Positions 10,217-21,215 of a stretch of DNA of 23,173 nucleotides are shown piece after piece. Source of the stretch: Paraglomus occultum (lineage: Eukaryota > Glomeromycota > Glomeromycetes > Paraglomerales > Paraglomeraceae); assembly GCA_910592205.1 (NCBI GenBank), contig CAJVPJ010000510.1, positions 1 through 23,173 on the forward strand, written 5' to 3'. The notes under the pieces are model-generated. The model did not search any database. It saw only the letters and a list, made by a program, of their open reading frames with translations, and was not told the origin of the DNA. How positions within the stretch are numbered: position 1 is the stretch's first letter; each line of letters starts with the position of its first letter. Both the position numbers and the translations under genes were made by a program.

Positions 10217-12626
10217 ATGTCGGGTAAAAAAATCAAAGCGCTTTTCGGCCGTTCCATAGAATTCATTTCGCCCATAGCGAACGTGTTGCCTTTTCCCGGT
10301 GTACCGGAACTATTCTCTGTTATTGATCGAATTGTTGTGCTCGTCGACACCGCAAGATGTAATAAAGAAACATTGCCTTACATTAAGGAGTATATGTTGG
10401 AGGTGAAGCAGACAATCGATGACAACAAAGATATAATAAACGATGAAGATACTCCAAGTTTGATGAAGGCGCTGAAAAACTGGGAAAGGTTTTTGCTTAA
10501 ATATACCCGGCCTAAAATGAAAACACTATTGGCTATCATTAATGCTGATCAGGTAAACGATACGAGTCTTTTTTAATATGATGTTTCTGTACAGAAAAAC
10601 AAGCTGAATTTTCTTTTCCGCCATAAATTTTTTACTTCACAGATAGATCGAAAGATTGGCGGCCTATTTGCCGACCTGGACAGAGCCCTAAATGCTGCTA
10701 ATCTAAGGGTAAACTTGGAAAACAATAAACGTCTTAAGGAGATATCTGGAACCGTGGAGAAGGTGGATGAACACATATATAATTTGGGTAATAAGGTGGA
10801 TGCTTTGCAAATTAATGTGCAAGACGCTGTGAAGGACGCTGTGAAGGGCGCTATGAAGGACACTATGAACGATGTGACAGCGAAAGTCAAAGATTCTTTC
10901 TTAACTACTGCAGTTATTCTTGGCGCTCGTTTATCAAAGGAACAAATAGACGGATTAAAGATTGAACCAGAACTTGTCAGTCCCGATCAACCTCATGGCG
11001 ATGGTCGTATAAAAGTTAGATATTGTCTTGGTCTTTATGCTGAAAAAATTAAAATTGCAAAGGTGGACGACAATATTGATAAGTACTGGGTACAGGCCTT
11101 CATTAGCTCCAAATTGGATAAGGAATTATTCATGAAAATGTACGTATTTATCATATATTTCCCGTTTTCATTATTTATTTGCTGACGAATATTATCGCTT
11201 ATCATAGCTACGGCATTTTACTCGACGGAGGATTTTATTACATGATTACAGAGTGGCCAGAAAAGGGAACGCTCTACCAATACCTTAAGGAACACAAAAA
11301 TATTCCGTGGACACAAAAGATAAAATGGGCATCGCATTTAGCAAGAGCGCTTGCCGTTTGCCACGTTAAACACATTCTGCACCATGACATTCGCAGGTTG
11401 GAATCGAGAGGGCGATGCCGAATTAAGTCTTTCTAGTAACGTGATCAACTAACTCGCCTTTCCCCCCCCCCCCCCAAAACTTAGTCATAATGTGGTCGTA
11501 GATGAAAACGACAGTGTCAAATTAGCAAACTATCATCTTGCCAGAGGAATGGAAGACAAGACGACTTCAGTTGGTGGAGTGACTGATAGCGTCAGATGGT
11601 TATGCCCTGAAAAAGTGAGGGAAGGCACGCTTCCTTATTCTAAGTCAGCCGATGTATACAGGTATGTATGTTTGTAATATCATTGTTGATGGTAGTTACA
11701 ATATGGTCTCAAACGATTGACAAAATATATTTATTGTCTAAATATGTAGCTTTGGCATGCTTATGTGGGAAATAAGTTCTCACGATGTTCCTTTCTCAGA
11801 AAAAAACATTAACGAAGTATATGCCTCAATAAAAAATTCAGATGAGCGGAATGCTCCGCGCCCACCAATAGTTCCCGGTACACCAGGAAAATACGCAAAG
11901 ATTATGCAGAGATGTTGGAGACAGATTCCCGGAGATCGTCCGACAATGCAATCTGTCGTACGAAAGTTAGAAAAACTAGAAAATGTGTACGATTCGCCAG
12001 GGTATGCTACCGATGATGCAGTCTCTAGTAGCGTTACTGAATATGATTCATGCGCTCCTACACACCCAAGCGTAACGATTGATTCAGCGATCAAGTTACA
12101 CACTCGAAAACGTTTCGGGGAAGCCTTCAATCAATTCAAGATACTGGCTGATCAGGCTGAACCAAGCGCTGAAGCAAACTTTTATGTTGGCCGATATCTT
12201 CTCGACCCTAAAATACAGCTCAATAGTAGGGAAGATCCGAATGTAGGAGTAAGCTATTTGGAAGCGGCAGAAGAGTTGGGATGCAATAGGGCAGCTCAAT
12301 TCCGCGCTCAAGAGAAGATGGCAGCCGCCGCAGCAATACGAAAACGATTACTGGCTGCGGGTGACGATGTAAATGCCGGAATAATTATGGACAGAATGAA
12401 GACCGAGTGTTTAGCCGAGTTTCGTGATAGTGCAAAACGCGGTGACCTACGCTGTATGAAAGATCTCGCTGATTATGGAGCAAAGTTGGGTGATGAAGAG
12501 AGTTTTAAAGAAGGTCGAACTATGTTGCGCAATGTAATTAACAACTCGAAAGATGACAGAGAAAGAGCGAAAGCACGAGATTTTTTGACGAAGTTGCAAG
12601 TACATAATGATAAGTTCTTAAATTAA
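10217..12626 (+). CDS. MLKL-like pseudokinase: four-helix bundle, brace, degenerate kinase domain, Sel1/TPR-like tail (5 exons)
   Basis: Exons are 10217-10552, 10643-11139, 11208-11396, 11485-11661 and 11750-12626, all frame-consistent, giving 691 residues. Residues about 1-140 are an amphipathic helical bundle with the signature seen in MLKL-type and fungal HeLo-like N-terminal domains: a glycine/proline turn FPGVPELF, a long helix with DRIVVLVDTARCN, and LFADLDRALNAANLRV. About 140-200 is a brace or coiled-coil region with a DAVK-type repeat. The kinase-like domain spans about 235-475. A candidate ATP lysine is K249 and an alpha-C glutamate E273, but there is no glycine-rich loop, HRD reads HHD (336-338), the loop asparagine N343 remains, and DFG reads NYH (356-358). 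CPE (381-383), DVYSFG (397-402) and DRPT remain. Residues about 513-582 and the C-terminus look like Sel1/TPR helices (RFGEAFNQFKILA, YLEAAEELG). In the MLKL family the bundle acts on membranes after release by the pseudokinase. That function is inferred here. Confidence 0.92.
10823..10870 (+). repeat. Four tandem 12-bp units inside the pseudokinase brace region
   Basis: GACGCTGTGAAG occurs twice exactly, then as GGCGCTATGAAG and GACACTATGAAC. In frame these encode DAVK, DAVK, GAMK and DTMN (residues 173-188), a tetrapeptide periodicity close to one helical turn. Confidence 0.9.
11462..11475 (+). repeat. C14 homopolymer in intron 3 of the pseudokinase gene
   Basis: Fourteen C residues lie in the 88 bp intron 11397-11484, nine bases before the acceptor TTAG. 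They form the pyrimidine tract of that acceptor. Confidence 0.9.
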
Positions 12627-14517
12627 TTAAGACTTGTGAATAACTACATTGTGTCATTTGGCGAGCATTTTATAGCCTGGCGGGCAAAGGATTGCGACTC
12701 GTGTGGGTATTTACTACAAACATAGGATATAAATAACGAGGACATGCGCTACAGTTGCAAGAGCTATTTACTGTATATAATATGTACACTAAGCGAACGT
12801 TAATAAATACACAAATATTTATTTATTTACATTTTAAGATGCAAAATTTAAATTGATCCCTCTGAGGCATCTGTTAGCTCGCAAGCCATATGATACTTTT
12901 TTAGTTTTACAATATGTAATTCTGTATGCTCACCTTTTCACGCTGATATGTTGCGAATCCAATCTCGTTGGAAATATCAATTACGGCCGTTATTAAATAG
13001 TTTCCGAATAAAAATTTTTTGCGCGTTATTTTGTTTGCTGTCAACATACAACAATTCAAATATCAACCTGGCCTGGCTGGAGACTTTTTATCCGATGAGC
13101 GACATAGCTAAAGAGACGGTCTCTATTATCGTTTATTGTATGCAACACTGTAATTGAGTGAGTATAATGGAGGCATTGACTCGAGATTTCTGGCTGATAT
13201 ATTAACAACCCTGGTTTTTTGAGATCATTGGATTACATGGTGAGACGTTCCGGTAATTGCGGACATTGACTGCAAAATGGCGAGATATCAACCCCATTAC
13301 AGATGATCTATAATATAGCCTATTCGAGTATGTAGTGTTTGCGCTTTTACATGCATTATTATTATGCGAATCGATATCGAGAGTTATTGTTCCATTATTA
13401 CGATACACGTGTCATTCAAGATTTAGGCTACGCACCATATTTGGTTAGAAGTACAGTACTTTAAAGACGAGTCCACGCATGTGTGTTAACCATTGATTTT
13501 GCTACCAAATAAAGCATTTGTACATATGTTGGTGGGTATTATTAATGTGTATAGAATATCACCTGATGCGATTTTTTATCGGTCATATCATTTGTGATGT
13601 GACTGAATTATTGAACGTTATTAAAGAATGCAAAAACTGTTGGGTAATGACAGCAGAAACCAATCGTTATTATTACCACATACTTTTTGCTCCTGAAGAA
13701 AATCGTCCATGTTATACTCCAAACCACAATTTTCCAAGTGAACAGATCACTATAGCCTTTAATAGGAAAGGGAAATGTCACTAAATTTAGCTTCGCGTCA
13801 ATGGTGATTGTCAATTAAGACTGAAACTAAATTATAGGTGACCCATTATCAACTATTATGCACGCTTTCTTCACTTTCTACGTAAAGTACAGATCTCCTT
13901 CATCCGGGCATGAGTTACTATAACTCTTTGCCCTTTCTTTCATTAAAGACTCGCTTTTCCTATTTGCGTTAAGCCTTTCACCGTTCACGCACCGTAATTA
14001 TAAAAATAAACCAATCAATAAACGCCATGTTATAACTGGGTATATTATAATTATCGGTATGACGCGTAAAATTTTTTTGTTGTAATGTGCAGATTATCGG
14101 CATAATAACAATTCGTGGGAAAAGACTGCTTTGAACAACTTGGTGGCACCAATAATGTGAGAGCGATGGCAGGCCTCGGTAATTCCTAAAATTTCAAAAG
14201 ACTTTAAATTCCGACACCATATAACCCCGGATTTATGCCATTTACACTATCACTAACAATAAACAGTGTTAGATCTATGACGTTAAACCGATCACTTTTG
14301 CAAAATGAAAAAAAGCTTCTGACTGCATTAGGAGGATAGTGAAATGTATGAAGAACGAATAAGTAAGAGGAAGAGAAAGATAAAACGAATGGAAAGAGAA
14401 ATTGGAACTATTCAATTATATCACGTCGGTGTAACAACAGTTAAAACATTTGCTAGTGTAACAGCGGTTAAAAGATACTGGCAATGTGATTAGTATTAAC
14501 GTTAACACAATGAAAAC
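12627..14517. other. Spacer between the pseudokinase and dehydrogenase genes
   Basis: Frames at 12948-13157, 13518-13784 (+) and 13202-13408, 13608-13814 (-) overlap on opposite strands and have no motif, so they are treated as chance. Two short sequences recall the repeat upstream of the pseudokinase: TTATAACTGGGTATA at about 14031-14045 and ATATAACCCCGG at about 14219-14230. A purine-rich stretch (about 14305-14405) precedes the dehydrogenase start. Confidence 0.4.
12802..12807 (+). terminator. AATAAA polyadenylation signal after the pseudokinase gene
   Basis: AATAAA lies about 175 bp after the stop codon on the same strand, followed by an AT-rich stretch. Confidence 0.45.
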
Positions 14518-15784
14518 ATGACCGATTTAACAGCATCTAATCTTTTTTCCGTCAAGGGCAAGGTTGCCTTGGTGACTGGAGGCGGAACTGGCATTGGATA
14601 TATGATTGCAAAGGCACTCGTTTGTAATGGTGCCAATGTTTACATAGTATCTCGAAAGATTAAAGTTTTGGAAAAGGGTTTATTTTATTCTTTGATTGTA
14701 ATCTATTTTTTCTTTGTATTCCCGTATCATTACTCATACAGCCTTTCTTTTCCTCAATTTAAAACAGCCGCATCGAGCTTAAATGAACTTGGCCCTGGCA
14801 AGTGTACAGCTCTCCAAGCAAACTTAAAGTCCAAGGCCGCATGTGAGCAAGTGGCTTTAGAACTTGGTGCAAGAGAGGATAAATTGCATATTCTTGTGAA
14901 CAACTCTGGGGTAGGTTGGGCTGCTAAACTGGAAAATATACCCGAAAGTTCTTGGGATCATGTGAACAAAGTGAATCTGTATGCGGTTTATTATCTTACC
15001 ATGGCGTAAGTATCTCGAAATTCGGTGTGAACTGAGGGGTAAAGGGGCGAGGGCAAAAATTTATCGTAATGGGGTGGTAGGAATCTGACATGAATTAGGT
15101 AATTTTGGTTATCCACAGATGTCTGCCGCTTCTTGTGAAAGCGAATCAAGGTCCAAAGGACCCCGCCAGAGTTCTTATTATTGGTAGCATCGGTGGTATG
15201 CAAAAATTGTTTCAAAGATACTTTGAACGAGATATTGGCCGCTCTCAAGTTTCTGATTCAATTTCAACACGCACAGGTCTCTTAACGGAAGATTTTAATC
15301 GTCTCGCTAAGCCACCTGCTAATACTATGTCAACTTTATCTTATGCCGTTTCAAAGGCGGCCGTCCATCATTTGGCTACGACGCTAGCTACCCATTTGAC
15401 GTAAACATTTGGTATTTGTACAATTGCGATTTTCTTGTTTTCTTTGTTGTTATTAATTGCGTGCTCTAATCAGTCCTCGTGGCGTAAATGTGAACGTGAT
15501 CGCTCCGGGTACATTTCCAACAAAAATCACCGAGAGCCGGGATGACAAACTTGTTAACGAAAGCACGCCGATTGGTATGTTTACTTTGGGGGGAGGAAAC
15601 TCAGAGTCTGTCTGTTTATTAATTGTTAGTCACCAATGCAGGTCGAATAGGACTTGAATCAGATATGGCAGGTGCTGTCTTGTACCTTTCATCGCCCGCC
15701 GGAGCGTTCGTTACCGGTGCTGTACTAGTGTCTGATGGGGGAACAATGCTTTCATCTGTGAATAAAGTTCTCGCTAAGATTTAA
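14518..15784 (+). CDS. Short-chain dehydrogenase/reductase, classical type (6 exons)
   Basis: Exons are 14518-14677, 14768-15005, 15119-15195, 15277-15400, 15474-15574 and 15642-15784, giving 280 residues, typical for classical SDRs. The Rossmann cofactor motif is TGGGTGIG at residues 20-27. NNSG at 98-101 replaces the usual NNAG, the catalytic serine is S156 in IIGSIGG, and the active site YAVSK has Y181 and K185. The PRGVNVNVIAPG strand and the C-terminal FVTGAVLVSDGG are standard for the family. It should reduce or oxidise a carbonyl or hydroxyl group with NAD(P)H; the substrate cannot be read from the sequence. Its nearest look is the RhlG or 3-oxoacyl-reductase-like group common in fungi. 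Introns 14678-14767 (90 bp) and 15196-15276 (81 bp) are multiples of three with no stop, so unspliced forms stay in frame. Splicing the 81 bp one restores a normal serine-to-tyrosine distance. No targeting signal is seen. Confidence 0.93.
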
Positions 15785-18700
15785 AAATATAATTGTGCCT
15801 AATTACTACTGGTATCATGATTCGTATAATAATTAAACACCGATTCGGGGAGCCGCGCAAAGTTCTGCTGGACAATGCGGCCACGACCTCAACGTTAAAT
15901 AGATCTAAATTCGTGTAGTTATGTCGCATCAGAAAGATGGTATATAAGTAAGAAGTTTTTCTTTTCACGTCAGAGAACAATGTTGCTGCTTTTCACTCGA
16001 TTTGAATGCCAGGATGATTGCGCTTGATATTTTTCATAAATTTATCATATTTCGTCATTGCCGCGGTTGTGTGAATACTGCATAACCAGTGGTTGTTCTC
16101 TTTTGACGTCTCTCTCAACTAATAACACTAATAGCGCCTCTCTCCACCGGCTGCCTGTTCGAAGAAATTATCCCGTTCTCAGTTTTGTCTACTAGCACGT
16201 GCATTTATAATTATTTGGCACGCAGCAACTAAAACGCTGTTAGGCTTGGCTCTAATATTTACTCGCGTATTTGTTCCGAACGTTCCAAGAAACATGTACC
16301 GTCCAGCAAAAACGATCTTGAGGTAATCTCAACCGCAAGGGAAGTAAAATTATAGATTCGGAAATTTCCATCATTATTTTGATACGCGCAGTACTATTAA
16401 AAAGCGGCCGGTTACGTTCTAAAAAAAAAGTCGATGCGTAATAATATAAGATCGAACTAACGCAACAATAGAAAAAGGATATAACGAAATTATAGATCAA
16501 ATAGAAGGCGAGGCATTGCAAGAAGCAAATAATTCTGAACAATATATCACTTCTCAGTCGGGCAACTTCAATTTATAAATAGTATAAAATTTTCGTTACC
16601 GGGTTTACCCGACTAGCAATAACAAAACTCTCTCAAAAATTCCCCCTGTTCATTCGAGGGTGGGTTTTTTATTTCCAGATTGTAGATATTAATAATGTGC
16701 ATAAAATTCAATTTTAAAATTAAACCTTCCAGTAATGAAATTATTCACTATAATAACTGCTAATCTTGTAGAATTTATTACAAGAGAGTGACCAACATTA
16801 ATTACTGGCTAAAAAGTTAACTTGTGCGTAAAAAGGTAAAAGATAAGCGACTCCACTATATTTTTTTCCCGAGACTGTAGTAATGATTCTAAAACGCGCG
16901 CGCGTTTGTCCCGTGACTATGCAACTAAAACCTTATGATTACACGTATTTCTAACAAAAATTAAAGTCGCTAGTCGTTGGAAACAAATATGGTTAAAAGA
17001 ATAAGATTAGCAATTTTACGGTGGGTGGTTATTGATATATAATAGGAGCAACACGACTTTAATATGTTCGTTGAATCTAACCTTTTGTTGAGAATAGATG
17101 TCAAAGTGACTAAACAATAGTGTTTACCAATTCAATAATGTAAAAACAACCATGTTTCTATGCTTAAAATTGTCATTTCAAATGTATTTTTGCTCTGCGT
17201 TTAGCAAGTCAAGATGATAAATTCACGGTTACCGCAGCTTTTTTCCTAATAACAGACAATTTGTGGGACCAAATTTGCAAACCAGTTTATATTAACAAAA
17301 AAGTATTGTAGGAGAAAAGTTCTTAAAAAGAACTGAATTCTTTGAAACAGTTAATAGCAAGTTTTCCATGTAAAAGGATTTTGTTATCTTATTTTACACT
17401 ATTACAATTTGTTATCAGAATAACAAATGCTGGCTTGCGATGGCGTACCGGATTTTTTCACCGATTAGGTCATGCAATTTTAAATTTGGTACGCAAAATA
17501 TTGCCAAAAAGAAATCCGAAACCTATTACAAGCACGTAATCCGTAGGTGAATTACATAATAATAAACATGGCTGATGAAACTCGATATATTACAAAGACC
17601 GATTCATTTCGTTTAAATAGGTGGTGCTGTTGTGCATTACCAACTTGTTTGTGGCGATAGATATCTTACAATCTATCCATCTCTAATCTGTTGCTGATGT
17701 CATACATTGCCGTGTTGGGGAAAGCGTGTATCGGTTTCTTAGTCTTACCTTCCTTAATAGTCCGAGTTCAAGGAGTCACCTCGATAATAAATCCTTGAAA
17801 CATTTCCACGCGGAACCGCTTTTTAGTCAATGCATTAGTGCGATATTACAAATGTCTAATAAATTTATGTGATAGGGTTTTCTTTTCCTTTCATGATTGT
17901 GCAATTACTTAATACGGTCAAAGTCATGGCCTGCTTATCGTGATTCTTATCAGCATGTGATCCATGAAAAGTACGCAAAAGTTTTATTTTTAAACTCGGC
18001 CATGCACTATTTCATAAACATAATGTAACGCTTATTAAGAAGTGTTCAAGGTCCTTGCAAGGTTTTATATCCAATTTAGCGTATTAAAGATATTTGATAA
18101 TTCTCTGATTGTAACGCATACTTTTATAAAGTCATACGTCTCACCTGCCAAGATGATCTGGAGATGAGCAAGGGTCAGTTTGAAACGATTATATCTCTCC
18201 TTGACTATAAATCACGTGTAACTGGTTATTAACCCAGTATTAGTATAGAGTAACCCTATCTAGTCTATGACTCATTTAACATTACCAGCGAACTATGCTA
18301 AATCGGTTATTTAAAATCACGCAATTGTTATCCGCATCATTGTGATTCTCAGAAGCAAAGACGTTCTTCGGTTAACATGTATCAATCAGGACAAGCAGAT
18401 AATAATAAATTTCTTGTTGTATTAAACTAGTTACATTAAAGGCTGATACAAACAGTGGTGGGGAAATGCACATATATATCAATAATTCAAAGATTTATCA
18501 GTATCAGTATAATCATGAGACTGATTAAAAGCTGTATAACTAAATAAGCGGTCTAGATGAACTTGATTCATTTAAATTGGGGTGACACACTTGTATGCGT
18601 ATCGTTATCAATACCGGTTTTAAAACAGGTTTTATAAATAACAAGTCATGCGGTGCGCTTTTTTCGGACATGATAAAATAAAGTTTGGGTTATCACAATA

Positions 18701-20110
18701 ACATACCCGATAAAGTATAACACAAATTCGTCTCAATCGAGTATTGATTTTCAAAGTAACAGGTCATCTGATGGCACACAAGTATCCAAATCTGATTCAA
18801 ATAGTACGTATTTTTCTCATATTAATATGGCATTTATTAATTAATCTTAATAGCACGAAAAAGAAGGTTTAGATTAAAAGCTATTTGTTCAAAATTACTA
18901 TTAAGGTAATCGTATGCTGAAACATGTTATCGATAGTTTTGAAGAGACAAAGAAAAAACACATTCGGTCACAACCATAACGATAATTGGTACGCCAAGAA
19001 TATTGCACGTGTATAGCTATTGTCACATTAACGTAAAAATTACCCTACTTACTATTATTAGAACAGTTGAAGTTTCTTGTTTCCTTGGGAATCTCAAAGG
19101 TCGGCTGTTCGATTTAATGACAGAGCGTCAATAGCCCGTCTTTTTTTTATTGGAAAACTTAATCACCAATATATATATGTATTTTTCTTTTTCTTTTTTT
19201 GCTTTACTACACATCTAATGTTATTGACTAGCACGAGTAGTAAAAATAAAAAGTTTTTTTTATGTTTATGGCCGAACAAATTACAACCTTGATTTTCCAC
19301 ATATTCGGGCATAAACCTTGACCTGCGACGTTCACCGAATACATACAAAAAAATTATTTCAACCAAAAAAGCACAACCCCACAAACCTCATCATTTCAAA
19401 TCGCTTATGATTGCGAGCGTTCAAAAACAGCTTATGAAACAATATACAAACGAAGAAAGAATGAAAAGCAAAAGAAAAATAAAAAATAGAAAGAAAAAAT
19501 AATAAAAGCAAAAATTTTAAAGAACGATTGAAAAAATAAAAAATAAAAAAAAAAGGAATTTTGTACACGGGAAAAAAAATCCAATGGTATAGAAATTCAA
19601 TCAACTATCTACTCTGTCTTAAAGACCAAGTAGTAGCGTAATAACTTTTAATCGGGTACCACTTCAATAGAAGGATTGCGTGATAAATCATCACTATTAC
19701 AAAAGCAACTCTTTTTTTTTTTAGTTTCGCTTTTTCTTTTTGTAGTTTGAAAGTATAAACTTTTTTTTCCCGTCGCTTAAATTCGAAGAAGAAAGAGGAA
19801 AGGGGGGTTTTGTGCAGGTTATTTGAAGAATATGTATGATAATGAAAATTAAATTGAGAAATTTTTACAAGAAAAAAAAAAAAGATAATTTATGCAATTA
19901 TGTAGCCTTTTGTGTGGTATAAAATGTCAGAGACGAGATTATTTAAAAAAGTTTACTAAAGTGAAAAGGGAAGAGGAAGGAGGGAAGGAAGAGATTTTAT
20001 GAAATTCGAAGAAGTACCAAATTACGAACCCGTATAATACCACTACTAACCTAGCCATTAAGTACAACCCCACCACCTTTTACATTAAGTCAGCATTTCC
20101 ATCGGAAACA
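15785..20110. other. Long AT-rich spacer (4.3 kb) with low-complexity right part
   Basis: No supported gene. Frames at 15774-15980, 16252-16542, 19163-19384 and 19359-19604 (-) and 17342-17539, 19077-19292 (+) are low-complexity or motif-free. From about 19140 to 20000 the sequence is dominated by T runs, then A-rich, then GA-rich tracts. The part next to 20111 should include the 3' untranslated region of the membrane protein gene on the minus strand. A CG-repeat palindrome lies at 16892-16907. Confidence 0.5.
16892..16907. repeat. Perfect 16-bp palindrome with (CG)5 core
   Basis: AAACGCGCGCGCGTTT equals its own reverse complement. It is a striking CpG cluster inside AT-rich spacer. Alternating CG of this kind can adopt Z-form DNA. 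Confidence 0.9.
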
Positions 20111-21215
20111 TCAGCCTTCATTACTCTTTCCATACTTGGCCAATAACTCTTCTCGTTTTTTCTCCCACCTTCGCCATTCTCCTGCGCTATTTCCGGTACT
20201 AGTATAATCTACCGGCGGACTGTCTCCGCTGATCCACGGGTAGCCAGGTGTCTGATAGCTGTACAAATATTCATCTCCTGTCCTCCAAGTCCTGCTGAGT
20301 CCCAAGGACGAAGAATTAGCCGTACTGCCCGAAGATAGCGTCCTTCCGCGTCGTTCGAACGGACGATTACGGTTGTAGTTGTAAAATGAGCCGCGGCGGA
20401 AATGATGTGTAGGTAGAGTTTCGGCAAGGAGAAGAGGGGTGCGTTCCTCGTCATGGCGTCGACGGGGTAAGCAACATCGGCATAAGCAGCAGCACATACA
20501 GAGAGTTAACACAAAGAGTATGATTCCGGCCATGGCGGAAGAGAAGGCTATCAGAGCTTGTTTGTGGGTCACTATACAATTCATCAAAAGGAATGTGTCA
20601 GTTTTACCATAGATAGATCATTGCAAATATTCTGTTGATTCGACAACACACCAAAACATTGTCCAAATTGATATTCCCATTTGTCTTCCGCGCATGAACT
20701 ATGCTTGCCAAGCGGACCCTTCCATCCTGCTTGCACGCATTTGTTATCCTATGATGATAGTATGGGGGATCGATGGGAATGGGAGTGAGAACAGAGAAGG
20801 GGGAGGGACATGAGAATTACCAATGTACGAATAATCACAACAAACTCAATTCCGCGTAGTAAAAGAACTCGTTCAAAGACCTCACCTTAACACAGAAACC
20901 ACACTCCAAGTGTGTAACACACTCCCCACATGTCACTAACGACTCGCAATCTATACCAGTGGCTACAGACAACAAGAAGAAAATTAGAATAAGCGATTTG
21001 CGTTTTTCATGAACAGACCAAATATCTAAATTCGCATGTTATCTATTCTCTGATGCTGACACCTTTTGAAACACGTCAACAAACATTACAATGCTTGTTA
21101 CTAATGACCCCTCTCGCCCCTCAACACAAAACTAACCTGTGACATTATCGTAAGCAAGAGAGGGAATAGCACTGAGTATAATCAATGCAAGGATATATAT
21201 GTTCCTTCTGTCCAT
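20111..21215 (-). CDS. PTTG1IP-like type I membrane protein with PSI-type cysteine-rich ectodomain (4 exons)
   Basis: Reading leftward, exons are 21215-21137, 20962-20886, 20748-20652 and 20571-20111, giving 237 residues with all junctions in frame. Donors are GTTAGT, GTGAGG and GTGTGT. Residues 1-21 form a signal peptide (hydrophobic IYILALIILSAI, likely cleavage after SLA), followed by an NVT glycosylation site. The ectodomain has eight cysteines at 32, 38, 41, 47, 50, 56, 71 and 83, the count and rough spacing of a PSI (plexin-semaphorin-integrin) domain. One membrane helix spans about 90-110 and runs into a cysteine cluster CMCCCLCRCC, a likely palmitoylation patch, then basic RRR. The cytosolic tail holds an acidic/dileucine-like EERTPLLL, several Tyr motifs and a charged C-terminal helix EKKREELLAKYG that resembles the KKYG end of animal PTTG1IP. 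The topology is well supported; homology to PTTG1IP is inferred from layout and that end. Function in fungi is unknown to me. Confidence 0.85.

Noticed and set aside
10573-10890. Minus-strand frame rich in S, T and F over the pseudokinase gene
   Set aside because: It is antisense to the coding exon and the DAVK repeat, which explain its low-complexity look.
13518-13814. Overlapping frames on both strands
   Set aside because: Both strands are open over the same bases. Neither has a motif or convincing start context.
15105-15404. Unspliced dehydrogenase frame containing 27 extra residues between catalytic Ser and Tyr
   Set aside because: The 81 bp segment has GTATGC..CACAG ends, and removing it restores normal SDR spacing, so I treat it as an intron, though retention remains possible.
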